Of a stretch of DNA of 64,000 nucleotides, positions 42,573-51,834 are shown in pieces. The translations under genes were made by a program, and so were the position numbers. How positions within the stretch are numbered: the first letter of the stretch is position 1; each line of letters begins with the position of its first letter. A model generated the notes under the pieces. It was not told the origin of the DNA and did not search any database. It worked only from the letters and a program-made list of their open reading frames with translations. The stretch lies in assembly GCF_009380135.2 (NCBI RefSeq), contig NZ_WHUT02000006.1:124001-188000 (forward strand), written 5' to 3'. The stretch is from Fertoeibacter niger (lineage in GTDB: Bacteria; Pseudomonadota; Alphaproteobacteria; Rhodobacterales; Rhodobacteraceae).

Positions 42573-42625
42573 TGACGTTAACGTAAATGTAACGTCACGT
42601 CAGAAAACCGCTGACGTTATGTCAG
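42573..42625. promoter_or_regulatory. Palindromic candidate operators of the fatty-acid operon
   Basis: TGACGTTA-N9-TAACGTCA occupies 42573-42597 as a perfect 8-bp inverted repeat, and CTGACGTTATGTCAG at 42611-42625 is a second palindrome sharing the TGACGTTA half. They lie 80-132 bp before the proximal MerR start, between the two MerR genes. One or both MerR proteins are the probable ligands; this is inferred from position and symmetry. Confidence 0.6.
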
Positions 42626-42676
42626 TTTTGTAAGGTGGATCGGCGGGATTTTGCAGGCAGTCTGCGGGCCGCCGGA

Positions 42677-43042
42677 TCAGATCTGCGCGGCTGCCGTATC
42701 GCGCAGGGCCCGCAGATCGGCGATCGTCACCTCCAGCTCGGCCTGCTGGCGGGTCAGTTCGGCCAGCTGCCGGTCGGCCATCCCGATCCAGGCTTCAAGC
42801 TGGGTCTTGTTGCCCTTTTGCTGGTAGATCAGCAGCCATTGGCGGATTTCCTCCAGCGAAAAGCCAAACCGGCGGCCCCGCAGGATAAGCGTCAGCCGGG
42901 CCACCTCACGCGCGCCATAGAACCGCGCGCGGCCTTCCTTCTGCGGTTGCAGCAGTTCGATGTATTCGTAATAGCGCAGCGTGCGCGGGGTCACGTCGAA
43001 CTTCGCGCACATTTCCTTGAAGGTCAGCATGGTGTCTGGCAT
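42677..43042 (-). CDS. MerR-family transcriptional regulator (distal)
   Basis: This 121-residue protein is a paralogue of the proximal MerR protein: [19 protein letters not shown], then [14 protein letters not shown] and [14 protein letters not shown]. No metal-binding cysteine pattern is seen. It is upstream of the fatty-acid operon and divergent from a thioesterase gene. The two similar regulators could bind together or antagonise one another. Confidence 0.87.
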   Translation of the reverse strand: MPDTMLTFKEMCAKFDVTPRTLRYYEYIELLQPQKEGRARFYGAREVARLTLILRGRRFGFSLEEIRQWLLIYQQKGNKTQLEAWIGMADRQLAELTRQQAELEVTIADLRALRDTAAAQI

Positions 43043-43176
43043 GGCGCATCTCCCTTGTCATCAGGTTAGGGCCAACGGGCAAAGCGCGCAATCGTTCCGG
43101 TTGTTTGCCCCTTGCGGCCCCAGGTGGAACGGCGGTTAATGCGCTGACCTGCCACCCCCGCCCCGCCGAGGACGCC

Positions 43177-43617
43177 ATGAGTGATACCGAGACCCGCGCC
43201 CGCCAGTTCGTGAATGCACTGCCGCATTGCCGCGCGCTGGGGATGGAACTGGACAGTATCGGTGACGGGCGGGCGCAGGTGTCCATGGCCTATGACGCGC
43301 GGTTCATCGGTGATCCGGCGACAGGAGTGATTCACGGCGGCGCGGTATCGGCGCTGATGGATACCGCCTCCGGCACCGCCGTGATGGTGCATCCGACGCG
43401 CCCGGGCAGCACCGCCACGCTGGATTTGCGCATTGACTACATGCGCCCGGCGACCCCCGGCCAGCGCATCACGGCGCGGGCCGAATGCTATCATGTCACC
43501 CGTTCGGTGGCCTTCATCCGCGTGACGGCGACCGATGATGACGAATCGCGCCCCGTCGCCACGGCCACGGGGGCCTTTACCGTAGAACGCCCCGCCGCCA
43601 AGGGAGGCACCACATGA
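43177..43617 (+). CDS. PaaI-family (hotdog) thioesterase
   Basis: This 146-residue hotdog-fold protein has the [17 protein letters not shown] segment containing the active-site helix and [10 protein letters not shown] strand. It hydrolyses acyl- or phenylacetyl-CoA. The ATG at 43177 follows CCGAGGACG. The stop overlaps the next hotdog gene by 4 bases, so the two paralogous thioesterases are coupled. Confidence 0.86.
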   Translation: MSDTETRARQFVNALPHCRALGMELDSIGDGRAQVSMAYDARFIGDPATGVIHGGAVSALMDTASGTAVMVHPTRPGSTATLDLRIDYMRPATPGQRITARAECYHVTRSVAFIRVTATDDDESRPVATATGAFTVERPAAKGGTT

Positions 43618-44126
43618 TCCGCCCCCGCCCCGAACCCGTGCAGGTGATCAAGCAGCGCCGCGATGCCGCCTTGCGCGCGCTGGTGGGTGGCGTGCCCTAT
43701 ATCGCATTCCTTGGCATCCAGTTCGACCGGCGGGGGGACGAGCTGACCGCAATCCTGCCGTTCACCGAAAGCCTGATCGGCAACCCGATTCTCCCTGCCC
43801 TGCATGGCGGTGCCACCGCGGCGTTTCTTGAGGTGGCGGCGATCATCGAGCTGAGCTGGTCAACCCTGTGGGAAGACATGGAACAAGGCCGCATCGACCC
43901 GGCCGCAGGCACCTTGCCGCGCCTGCCCAAGACCATTGATTTCACCGTGGATTACCTGCGCGCCGGTCTGCCGCGCGATGCCTATGCACGCGCGCGGGTC
44001 AACCGTTCGGGCCGCCGCTATGCTTCGGTGCATGTCGAGGCCTGGCAGGACAACCGCAGCCGGCTGTTCGCGCAGGCCACCGGGCATTTCCTGATGCCGG
44101 AACGCGATGCCTCCACCAAAGCCTGA
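43614..44126 (+). CDS. PaaI-family (hotdog) thioesterase, second copy
   Basis: This 170-residue hotdog protein has the [18 protein letters not shown] active-site helix and [16 protein letters not shown]. It is 25 residues longer at the N-terminus than its neighbour. It overlaps the upstream gene by 4 bases and the MATE exporter by 20, so the three form one transcript. Two adjacent hotdog genes may encode a heteromer. Confidence 0.84.
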   Translation: MIRPRPEPVQVIKQRRDAALRALVGGVPYIAFLGIQFDRRGDELTAILPFTESLIGNPILPALHGGATAAFLEVAAIIELSWSTLWEDMEQGRIDPAAGTLPRLPKTIDFTVDYLRAGLPRDAYARARVNRSGRRYASVHVEAWQDNRSRLFAQATGHFLMPERDASTKA

Positions 44127-45447
44127 ACCCGACGCGACGGCCAGGGCCATCACGCACCGACGCATCCTGCGCATGGCGGTGCCCATCGTGCTGTCGAATG
44201 CCACGGTGCCGCTGCTGGGCGCGGTGGATACCGGGGTGGTGGGGCAGCTGGGGCTGGCTGCACCCATCGGGGCCGTCGGGCTGGGGGCTGTGGTGCTGGC
44301 CACCGTTTACTGGATTTTCAGCTTTCTGCGCATGGGCACATCGGGGCTGGCCGCGCAGGCGCATGGCGCGGGCGATCTGGCAGAACGTTCGGCCATATTG
44401 CTGCGCGCGCTGATCATCGGCGGGGTGGCAGGGCTGCTGTTCGTGGTGCTGCAAGCCCCGATGATGGCCGGGGCCTTTGCACTGGCCCCAGCCAGTGCCG
44501 AGGTGGAGGGGCTGGCCCGGCAATACCTGTCGATCCGCCTCTGGGGTGCGCCTGCCACCATCGCGCTTTATGCAATCACCGGCTGGCTGGTGGCGCTGGA
44601 GCGGATGCGCGGCATCCTGTGGCTGCAATTGTGGATGAACGGGCTGAATATCGCGCTGGATCTGTGGTTCGTGCTGGGCCTGGGCTGGGGCGTGCCGGGT
44701 GTCGCCGCCGCCACGCTGATTGCCGAATGGACAGGGCTTGCGCTGGGGCTGTGGCTGTGCCGCGATGCCTTTGGCCCGGTGTTGGGGGCGGCGCGGGCGC
44801 GGCTGGCTGATCGGGCGGCGCTGCGGCTGATGATCGGGGTGAACCGGGACATCATGGTGCGATCAGTGCTGTTGCAGGCCTGTTTCACCACCTTCATCTT
44901 TTACGGCGCGGGCTTTGGCGATGTGACGCTGGCCGCCAACCAGGTGCTGTTGCAGTTTCTGGAGGTGTCGGCCTATGCGCTGGATGGTTTCGCCTTTGCC
45001 GCCGAGGCGCTGGTGGGGCAGGCGGTGGGGGCGCGGTCGGTGGCGGGGGTGCGGCGGTCATCGGTGATGCTGGGGCAATGGGGGGCCGGGGGCGCGCTGC
45101 TGCTGGCGCTGGTGTTCGCGCTGGCAGGGCCAGCGATCATCGACCTGATGGCCACGGATGCCGGGGTGCGCGCCGAGGCGCGGCTGTATCTGCCCTGGCT
45201 GGTCGCGGCCCCGCTGATCGGCGTGACCAGCTGGATCCTTGACGGGGTGTTCATCGGTGCCACGCAGACACGGGCGATGATGCTGACCATCATGGTGTCG
45301 GTGGCGATCTATGCGGTGGCGCTGCTGGCCTTCGTGCCGCTGATGGGCAACCACGGTCTTTGGGCCGCGCTGATGGTTCTGAACGTGGCGCGGGGTGTGA
45401 CGATGCTGCTGGCCTATCCGGGGGTGGAACGGCGGGCGCTGGGCTGA
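44107..45447 (+). CDS. MATE-family multidrug/organic efflux transporter (DinF-like)
   Basis: This 446-residue inner-membrane protein has 12 predicted helices and the MATE landmarks PIVLSNATVPLLGAVDTGVVGQ at the N-terminus and GFAFAAEALVGQAVG in the second half. It exports drugs or metabolites in exchange for protons or sodium. It starts inside the end of the preceding thioesterase gene, and a strong hairpin follows its stop. Confidence 0.9.
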   Translation: MPPPKPEPDATARAITHRRILRMAVPIVLSNATVPLLGAVDTGVVGQLGLAAPIGAVGLGAVVLATVYWIFSFLRMGTSGLAAQAHGAGDLAERSAILLRALIIGGVAGLLFVVLQAPMMAGAFALAPASAEVEGLARQYLSIRLWGAPATIALYAITGWLVALERMRGILWLQLWMNGLNIALDLWFVLGLGWGVPGVAAATLIAEWTGLALGLWLCRDAFGPVLGAARARLADRAALRLMIGVNRDIMVRSVLLQACFTTFIFYGAGFGDVTLAANQVLLQFLEVSAYALDGFAFAAEALVGQAVGARSVAGVRRSSVMLGQWGAGGALLLALVFALAGPAIIDLMATDAGVRAEARLYLPWLVAAPLIGVTSWILDGVFIGATQTRAMMLTIMVSVAIYAVALLAFVPLMGNHGLWAALMVLNVARGVTMLLAYPGVERRALG

Positions 45448-45461
45448 TTGTGCGGGCGGAG

Positions 45462-45484
45462 CCGGGGGGTTTCACACCCCCCGG
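45462..45484. terminator. Strong hairpin after the MATE gene
   Basis: CCGGGGGG (45462-45469) pairs with CCCCCCGG (45477-45484) across a TTTCACA loop. It lies 15 bases after the MATE stop and 72 bases before the convergent gene's stop, so it can terminate transcription from either side. A GGATATTTG motif follows shortly after, as in other intergenic spacers of this genome. Confidence 0.6.
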
Positions 45485-45555
45485 ACCCCCCGTGGGATAT
45501 TTGTGTCTGGAAAGAGGGAAAAGAGGCGGCAGTCACAGGGGTGCTGCGCCCATGG

Positions 45556-46317
45556 TCAGAGCCGCACCAGCCGGAACGCCGTCGATGCCCCCCAGCCTGC
45601 CCCCACCGCCAGCAGCAAGGACAACAGGCCGTAAAGCAGCGGCTTGTCCTGTGCCATGGTGAAGATCAGCCGTTCCATGCCGGTTTTCTGCACGCCGATG
45701 CTGCGTTCCAGCGCATCCACCACCATGCCGCCGCGCGTCAGGAAGATGCGCACGCGGTAATCGCCCTCGGTCAGGTTGGCGGGCAATTCCACATCAGCGC
45801 GGAACAGCGTGTCTTCGCTGAGCGTGACCTGGCCTTCGTTCAGGATATAACGCCCCTCGGCTGCCCGGATGCGCAGTAGCGCGTCCAGAAAGCTGGGCGC
45901 TTCTTCGGCATCGTCGCTGATCCCCACGGCACGCACGGCACTGGCAATGGTGATGCGCTGGCGCAGGTTTTCGGTGTTGGACAGGATGTCATCCAGCGGG
46001 CCGGTGGTGTGGATGGCGTAAAAGCTGGGAGCCCGGCTGATGTTCACCGCCTCGGCATTCACCCAGATGCCCGCCCGGCGCTCTTTCTTGCGCACCACCA
46101 GCGGCGTTGACGGGCCTTCGACCGTTACTATCACCTCCAGCTTCGGCTCATCCGGGGCAGCCGCCTCACGCTTGACCGCACCATAGATCAGGATTTCGGA
46201 CCCGCTGAAATCCGCCGTGATCGCCACGCTGGTCTGGCTGAGGCCCGCGACGATGCGTTCCTCTTGCGCCATGGCGGGCACGGTCAGCAGCCACAGGGCC
46301 AAAGCCGCGCGGATCAT
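45556..46317 (-). CDS. TIGR02186-family membrane-anchored protein
   Basis: This 253-residue protein has an N-terminal signal peptide (LLTVPAMAQ), a beta-rich periplasmic domain with VAGLSQTSVAITADFSGSEI, and a C-terminal transmembrane helix (LLYGLLSLLLAVGAGWG). The family is known almost only as a partner of TSUP sulfite-exporter permeases in alphaproteobacteria. Here it overlaps that permease by 4 bases, downstream of it. It is a likely accessory or periplasmic partner of the permease. Confidence 0.87.
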   Translation of the reverse strand: MIRAALALWLLTVPAMAQEERIVAGLSQTSVAITADFSGSEILIYGAVKREAAAPDEPKLEVIVTVEGPSTPLVVRKKERRAGIWVNAEAVNISRAPSFYAIHTTGPLDDILSNTENLRQRITIASAVRAVGISDDAEEAPSFLDALLRIRAAEGRYILNEGQVTLSEDTLFRADVELPANLTEGDYRVRIFLTRGGMVVDALERSIGVQKTGMERLIFTMAQDKPLLYGLLSLLLAVGAGWGASTAFRLVRL

Positions 46318-47234
46318 GGCAGCACCCCCGGCCCCACCGAGTAAAGCTCGGACGGGCGCAGCAGCAGGTCAAGCGCGATCTTGCCGCAGACTGCCAGCAC
46401 CAGAAGCGCCAGCAGGATGCGCAGCTGTTCCGCCTTCAGCCGCACCCCCACACGCGCGCCCATCTGCGCGCCGATCACCCCGCCAAGGATCAAAAGCAGC
46501 GCCAGCACCATATCAACGGTCTGCGAGGTGACGGCATGCATCAGCGTGGTGAAGGCGGTGACGAATATGATCTGGAACAGCGATGTGCCGATGACCACCT
46601 TGGTCGGCATGCCCAGCAGATAGATCATCGCGGGCACCATGATGAACCCGCCGCCCACCCCCATGATGGCCGCCAGAAACCCCACCAGCGCCCCCACCAT
46701 CATCGGTGGCAGCACCGAGATATAAAGCCCCGAGGCGCGGAATTTCATCTTCAGCGGCAGCTTGTGCACCCACAGATGCACGTGGGACCGCCGGATCGGA
46801 GCATTGGCGCGGTTGGCCCTGCGCAGGCTGCGCAGGCTTTCCTGCAACATCAAGGCCCCCACCAGCCCCAGAAACAGCACATAGGCCAACTGCACGAACA
46901 GATCGACCTGCCCTGCCGCCGTCAGCAGGGCAAAGACCCATATCCCCAGCCCCGACCCCAGCATGCCCCCCGCCAGCAGCACCCCGCCCATGCGGAAATC
47001 GACCGCCTTGCGCTTCATCTGCGCCAGCACGCCGGACACGGATGAGGCCACCACCTGATTGGCCCCGGTGGCCACCGCCACGGCGGGCGGAATGCCGATG
47101 AAGAACAGCAGGGGCGTGATCAGAAACCCGCCACCCACGCCGAACATGCCAGACAGAAACCCCACGATTCCGCCAAGGCCCAGCAAAAGAAAGGCATTGA
47201 CCGATACTTCGGCGATGGGAAGGTAAAGCTGCAT
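46314..47234 (-). CDS. TSUP (TauE/SafE) family permease, sulfite exporter-like
   Basis: This 306-residue membrane protein has eight or more helices in two related halves, each with a GFLSGMFGVGGGFLITPLL or GFLAAIMGVGGGFIMVPAM repeat, the TSUP hallmark. The substrate class is sulfite or organosulfonates. The CDS lies upstream of the TIGR02186 gene on the minus strand with a 4-base overlap. Confidence 0.9.
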   Translation of the reverse strand: MQLYLPIAEVSVNAFLLLGLGGIVGFLSGMFGVGGGFLITPLLFFIGIPPAVAVATGANQVVASSVSGVLAQMKRKAVDFRMGGVLLAGGMLGSGLGIWVFALLTAAGQVDLFVQLAYVLFLGLVGALMLQESLRSLRRANRANAPIRRSHVHLWVHKLPLKMKFRASGLYISVLPPMMVGALVGFLAAIMGVGGGFIMVPAMIYLLGMPTKVVIGTSLFQIIFVTAFTTLMHAVTSQTVDMVLALLLILGGVIGAQMGARVGVRLKAEQLRILLALLVLAVCGKIALDLLLRPSELYSVGPGVLP

Positions 47235-47332
47235 GGGCGGGTGATCAGCGTTCTGGCGGGGCTTCAGGCGGGCTGAACCCAGACTGACGCTGCAGGGCAG
47301 CGCTTGTCAAACACTTGTCCCGGCTGGGGGAT

Positions 47333-48133
47333 TCATCGCAGCCCGCGCAGGAATTCGCGCAACACCCGTTCCAGTTTCGTGGCGCCGATGGGGGCCATGG
47401 CCTTGGTGTGTTCATGGCTGATCTGTTCGTCGCTCATCCCCGCCGCCATGTTGGTGACGGTGGAAATGGCTGCAACGCGCAGGCCCAGAAACCGCGCGAG
47501 GATCACCTCGGGCACGGTGGACATGCCCACCGCATCACCGCCCAGAATGCGGATGGCGCGGATTTCGGCCGGTGTTTCAAAGGATGGGCCGGAATACCAC
47601 GCATAGCACCCCTCGGGCAAAAAGATATGCAGCGTCTTGGCGGCCGCCAGCAGCGCCGTGCGCAGATCTGGGTCATGCGCGGCTGTCATCGGCACGAAAC
47701 GGTCATCGGTCTTTTCACCGATCAGCGGGTTCAGCCCGCTGAAATTGATGTGATCGTTCAGCAGCATCAGATCGCCGGGCCGCACATCGGGGCGCAGGCT
47801 GCCCGCCGCATTGGTGGCGATCAGCGATTCCGCCCCCAGCGCCTTCAACACCGTCAGCGGCAGGCGCATGGCCGAAGGGTTGCCGTTTTCATAGTAATGC
47901 TCACGCGCGCCGAAAACGGCCACGCGCACCCCTTCCAGATCGCCGATCACGAGGTTCGGGTTGTGCCCCGACACGCCCACATGCGGAAAGCCCGGCAGAT
48001 CGGCATAGGGAATGGCCACGCCATCAACCGCATGGGCCAGATGGCCAAGGCCCGACCCCAGGATCAGCCCAAGTTTGACCGGGGCATCCCCGGCCCGCTC
48101 ACGGATCAGGGCGGCCAGCGTTTCGGCGCTCAT
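47333..48133 (-). CDS. Purine-nucleoside phosphorylase (trimeric type)
   Basis: This 266-residue enzyme phosphorolyses purine nucleosides to base and (deoxy)ribose-1-phosphate. Landmarks are LGLILGSGLGHLA, phosphate-binding FGAREHYYENG, TNAAGSLRPDVRPGDLMLL and the base-binding YSGPSFETPAEIR. It sits directly downstream (1 base) of the nucleoside ABC permease genes, so imported nucleosides are cleaved by a co-expressed enzyme. Confidence 0.92.
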   Translation of the reverse strand: MSAETLAALIRERAGDAPVKLGLILGSGLGHLAHAVDGVAIPYADLPGFPHVGVSGHNPNLVIGDLEGVRVAVFGAREHYYENGNPSAMRLPLTVLKALGAESLIATNAAGSLRPDVRPGDLMLLNDHINFSGLNPLIGEKTDDRFVPMTAAHDPDLRTALLAAAKTLHIFLPEGCYAWYSGPSFETPAEIRAIRILGGDAVGMSTVPEVILARFLGLRVAAISTVTNMAAGMSDEQISHEHTKAMAPIGATKLERVLREFLRGLR

Positions 48134-48134
48134 G

Positions 48135-49103
48135 TCAACGTTCCTTCACATAGGGCTGGCCGCCCGCGCGGGGCGGTATGGCCTTGCCGACGAAACCGGC
48201 CAGCACCAGCACGGTCAGCACATAGGGCAGGGCATCCAGCGCAGGCACCGGCACCTTGAAGCGCAGCACCGCCTCGACCACATCGGGCCGAAGCGCCAGC
48301 GCCTGAAAGAAGCCGAACAGCAGCGTGGCCCACAGCGCGGCCCAGGGCCGCCATTTGGCGAATATCAGTGCGGCCAGCGCGATATAGCCCCGCCCCGCCG
48401 TCATCTCGCGCCCGAAACCGGCCTGCAGCGCCGTGGCCATATAGGCCCCCGCCAGACCGCACAGCACCCCGGTGATCGCCACGGCGGCATAGCGCAGCGC
48501 CACCACAGACACGCCCGCCGTATCCACCGAGGCGGGGTTTTCACCCACGGCCCGCAGCCGCAGACCAAACCGCGTGCGGTAAAGCACCCACCACGACAAA
48601 GGCACCAGCGCCAGCGCCAGATAGACCAGAATGGAATGCCCCGAGATCACCTCGGCGTAAAGCGGGCCAAGAACCGGCACACCGCGCAATTCCTCGGCAA
48701 AGGGCAGGGTCAGCGGGTTGAACCGCGCGTCGCCGGTCAGCGGCGGGGTGCGCCCGCCCTGGCCGAACATGCGCTGTGCGATCAGCACCGTAACGCCCGA
48801 GGCCACGAAATTCAGTGCCACCCCCGCGATCAACTGGTTGCCGCGGAATGTGATCGAGGCGATGCCATGCAGCGCGGCCAGCACCAGCGAGGCCCCTATG
48901 CCCGCACAAAGCCCCAGCCAGACAGAGCCGCTCAACGCCGCCACGGCACCCGAAGCCATGGCCGCCATCAGCATCTTGCCCTCAAGCCCGATGTCGAAAA
49001 TGCCGGCCCGCTCTGAAAACAGGCCCGCAAGGCAGGCCAGCAGCAACGGCGTCGCCAGCCGCAGGGTGGAGTCAAGAATTTGCAGAAGTGTCGCGTAATC
49101 CAT
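48135..49103 (-). CDS. Nucleoside ABC transporter permease (second subunit)
   Basis: This 322-residue membrane permease of the BmpA-linked BPD_transp_2 family has about nine helices; LLACLAGLFSERAGIFDIGLEGKMLM and FGLRLRAVGENPASVDTAGV (EAA-like loop) are typical. It overlaps its partner by 1 base. Partner, ATPase and binding protein are encoded upstream. Confidence 0.91.
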   Translation of the reverse strand: MDYATLLQILDSTLRLATPLLLACLAGLFSERAGIFDIGLEGKMLMAAMASGAVAALSGSVWLGLCAGIGASLVLAALHGIASITFRGNQLIAGVALNFVASGVTVLIAQRMFGQGGRTPPLTGDARFNPLTLPFAEELRGVPVLGPLYAEVISGHSILVYLALALVPLSWWVLYRTRFGLRLRAVGENPASVDTAGVSVVALRYAAVAITGVLCGLAGAYMATALQAGFGREMTAGRGYIALAALIFAKWRPWAALWATLLFGFFQALALRPDVVEAVLRFKVPVPALDALPYVLTVLVLAGFVGKAIPPRAGGQPYVKER

Positions 49104-50251
49104 CAGGCCACCCTTGCCGTGCGGAAACTGAAGGCCCAGCGCAGCAGCATCCGCACCATCTGGTCCAGCGCGCCGGTGAACAAGATCACCAGACCCTGCA
49201 CCACGATGCGCAATTCAATGGGGATCGATGTCCACAGCCCCAGCTCCGCCCCACCCTGATACAGGAACCCGAACAGGATCGCCGCCAGAAACACCCCCAG
49301 CGGGTGATTGCGCCCCATCAGCGCTACCGCGATGCCGATGAAACCGGCACCTTCGGACGAGTTTTGCAGCAGCCGTTCCGCCTCGCCCATCACGTTGTTG
49401 ATGCTCATCAGCCCCGCCAGCCCGCCGGAAATCAGCATGGTAATCATGGTGATGCGCACCGGGTTGATGCCCGCGTATTTCGCCGCCGCCTCGGATTTGC
49501 CAAATGCGCGGATCTGATAGCCCAGTCGCGTGCGCCACAAAAGCAGCCAGACGACATAGCAGGCGGCCAGCGCGATCAGCAGCGTGACATTGGCGGGGAC
49601 GTTTTGATAGGTCTGCAATCCGTCGGCACCAAGAATCGGCATCCCCGAACTGTCCACCCGCAGGAAAAGCTCGCGCAGGCCGGGAATGTCGCTCAGCGAC
49701 GGCAGTTTCGCGCCCTCGGGGAAACGGGCCGTCGCAGGGTCCATCTGCCCCGCCGGGCGCAGCACATCGACCAGCAGATAGACGATCACCGCCGCAGCGA
49801 TATAGTTGAACATGATCGTGGTGATAACGATATGGCTGCCGCGTTTCGCTTGCAGATAGGCCGGTATCGCCGCCCAGGCCGCGCCAAAGGCAGCCGCGCC
49901 CAGACTGGCGGCCAGCAAGGCCAGCGTCCAGTGCGGCCATGGCAGCGCCAGACAGACCAGCGCCACACCAAGCCCGCCGATCTGCGCCTGCCCCTCGCCG
50001 CCGATGTTGAACAGGCCCGCGTGAAACGCCACTGTCACCGCCAGCCCGGTGAACATGAAGCTGGTGGCGTAATACAGCGTATAGCCCCAGCCATAGGCCG
50101 ACCCCAGCGCCCCATCCACCATCACGTTGAACGCCTCGACCGGGCTTTGCCCGATGGCCAGCAGCACCATTGCGGAAAAGAACGCCGCCAGCAGCAGCGA
50201 GATCAGCGGCACCAGCGCCACATCGGCCCATTTCGGCAGACGGTCCATCAC
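49103..50251 (-). CDS. Nucleoside ABC transporter permease (first subunit)
   Basis: This 382-residue permease has about ten helices, VAFHAGLFNIGGEGQAQIGG near the middle and LGYQIRAFGKSEAAAKYAGI as coupling loop. It overlaps the ATPase gene by 4 bases. With the second permease it forms the membrane channel of a BMP-type nucleoside importer. Confidence 0.91.
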   Translation of the reverse strand: MMDRLPKWADVALVPLISLLLAAFFSAMVLLAIGQSPVEAFNVMVDGALGSAYGWGYTLYYATSFMFTGLAVTVAFHAGLFNIGGEGQAQIGGLGVALVCLALPWPHWTLALLAASLGAAAFGAAWAAIPAYLQAKRGSHIVITTIMFNYIAAAVIVYLLVDVLRPAGQMDPATARFPEGAKLPSLSDIPGLRELFLRVDSSGMPILGADGLQTYQNVPANVTLLIALAACYVVWLLLWRTRLGYQIRAFGKSEAAAKYAGINPVRITMITMLISGGLAGLMSINNVMGEAERLLQNSSEGAGFIGIAVALMGRNHPLGVFLAAILFGFLYQGGAELGLWTSIPIELRIVVQGLVILFTGALDQMVRMLLRWAFSFRTARVA

Positions 50252-51834
50252 GCGGCCTTTCCGGCAACACCGGCCATCATCAGGCCCAGGTCACGCTCAT
50301 CGGTTGTGGCGGGGTCGCGGATGCCCATGATCTGCCCGTCGAACATCACGGCGATACGGTCTGACAGGCTCATGATCTCGTCCAGTTCAACGCTCACCAG
50401 CAATATCGCCTTGCCCGCGTCGCGCAGCGCCACGATCTGCTTGTGGATGAATTCGATGGCCCCGATGTCCACGCCGCGCGTGGGCTGGCCGATCAGCAAG
50501 AGGTCGGGGTTGCGTTCGATTTCCCGCGCCACGATGATTTTCTGCTGGTTCCCGCCCGAGAAGTTCTTGGCCGCCAGCAAGGGGTTGGGCGGGCGCACAT
50601 CGAAACGCGCCATTTTTTTCTCGGTATCGGCCCGCAAGGCGTCATTGTCCATGAACAGGGCGTTTTTCTGGTATTCCGGCGCGTGGTGATAGCCGAAGGC
50701 GACGTTTTCCCAGGCCGCGAAATCCATGATCATGCCCAGATGCTGCCGGTCTTCGGGCACATGGGCGATGCCCTGCGCACGGCGGCTTTGCCCGTCGGAA
50801 TGTTTGCCGGTCAAATCCAGTTCCACCCCGTTCAGCCGGATTGTGCCGGTGCCGCGCGCGATGCCGCCCAGAACCTCCAGCAGTTCCGACTGCCCGTTGC
50901 CTGCCACCCCCGCAATGCCCAGAATTTCGCCCGCGCGGATCGTCAGGCTGACGCCTTTCAGCCTTTCCACCTTGTTTTCGTCACGCACCGACAGGTTTTC
51001 CACCTCCAGCACCACCTTGCCCGGGGTCGCCGCGCGCTTTTCGACCTGCAACAGCACCTTGCGGCCCACCATCAGCTCGGCCAGTTGCTCGGGGCTGGTT
51101 TCCGCCGTTTTCACCGTGGCGGTCATCTGGCCGCGCCGCATGACCGAAACGGTATCGGTAATCTCCATGATCTCGCGCAGTTTGTGGGTGATCAGGATGA
51201 TGGTCTTGCCCTGATCTTTCAATCCCTTGAGGATGCGGAACAGATGGTCGGCCTCGGCCGGGGTCAGCACGCCGGTCGGCTCGTCCAGAATAAGAATATC
51301 GGCCTGCCGATACAGCGCCTTGAGAATCTCCACCCGCTGCTGGTGGCCCACCGACAGATCCTCGATCAGCGCGTCGGGGTTCACGTCCAGCCCGTATTCG
51401 CGCGACAGATCCGCCAGAACGCGCCGCGCCTTGGCCAGCGAGGGGCGCAACAGCCCGCCATCCTCGGCCCCCAGGATCACGTTTTCCAGCACAGTGAAAT
51501 TCTGCACCAGCTTGAAATGCTGGAAAACCATCCCGATGCCGGCGCGGATGGCGCTCTGGCTGTCGGGGATGGCGGTCAGCTTGCCGCCGATCAGGATCTC
51601 GCCCGCGTCGGCCTTGTAGAACCCGTAGAGGATCGACATCAGCGTCGATTTTCCCGCACCATTCTCGCCGATGATGCCGTGGATCGAGCCACGTTTCACC
51701 TGAATGGAAATGTCCTTGTTGGCCTGCACCGGACCGAAGGCCTTGGAAATGCCACGCAATTCGATGGCCAGCGGGGCCCCTGCATCGGGTAGGGCGGCAG
51801 TTGCCTGCCGCCCCATATCATTGCCCGAAACCAT
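50248..51834 (-). CDS. Nucleoside ABC transporter ATP-binding protein (fused pair)
   Basis: This 528-residue protein fuses two ABC domains, as in sugar and nucleoside importers. Domain 1 has Walker A GENGAGKST and signature LSVGHQQRVEI. Domain 2 has AGVAGNGQSEL in place of a strict Walker A and signature FSGGNQQK with LLIGQPTRGVD. The degenerate second site is normal for this family. It follows the binding protein gene with no gap. Confidence 0.92.
   Translation of the reverse strand: MVSGNDMGRQATAALPDAGAPLAIELRGISKAFGPVQANKDISIQVKRGSIHGIIGENGAGKSTLMSILYGFYKADAGEILIGGKLTAIPDSQSAIRAGIGMVFQHFKLVQNFTVLENVILGAEDGGLLRPSLAKARRVLADLSREYGLDVNPDALIEDLSVGHQQRVEILKALYRQADILILDEPTGVLTPAEADHLFRILKGLKDQGKTIILITHKLREIMEITDTVSVMRRGQMTATVKTAETSPEQLAELMVGRKVLLQVEKRAATPGKVVLEVENLSVRDENKVERLKGVSLTIRAGEILGIAGVAGNGQSELLEVLGGIARGTGTIRLNGVELDLTGKHSDGQSRRAQGIAHVPEDRQHLGMIMDFAAWENVAFGYHHAPEYQKNALFMDNDALRADTEKKMARFDVRPPNPLLAAKNFSGGNQQKIIVAREIERNPDLLLIGQPTRGVDIGAIEFIHKQIVALRDAGKAILLVSVELDEIMSLSDRIAVMFDGQIMGIRDPATTDERDLGLMMAGVAGKAA

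Noticed and set aside
49088-50689. 533-residue plus-strand frame opposite the nucleoside ABC genes
   Set aside because: Antisense shadow of permease and ATPase genes with clear family motifs; composition rich in His/Arg/Gln is typical of reversed alphaproteobacterial codons.
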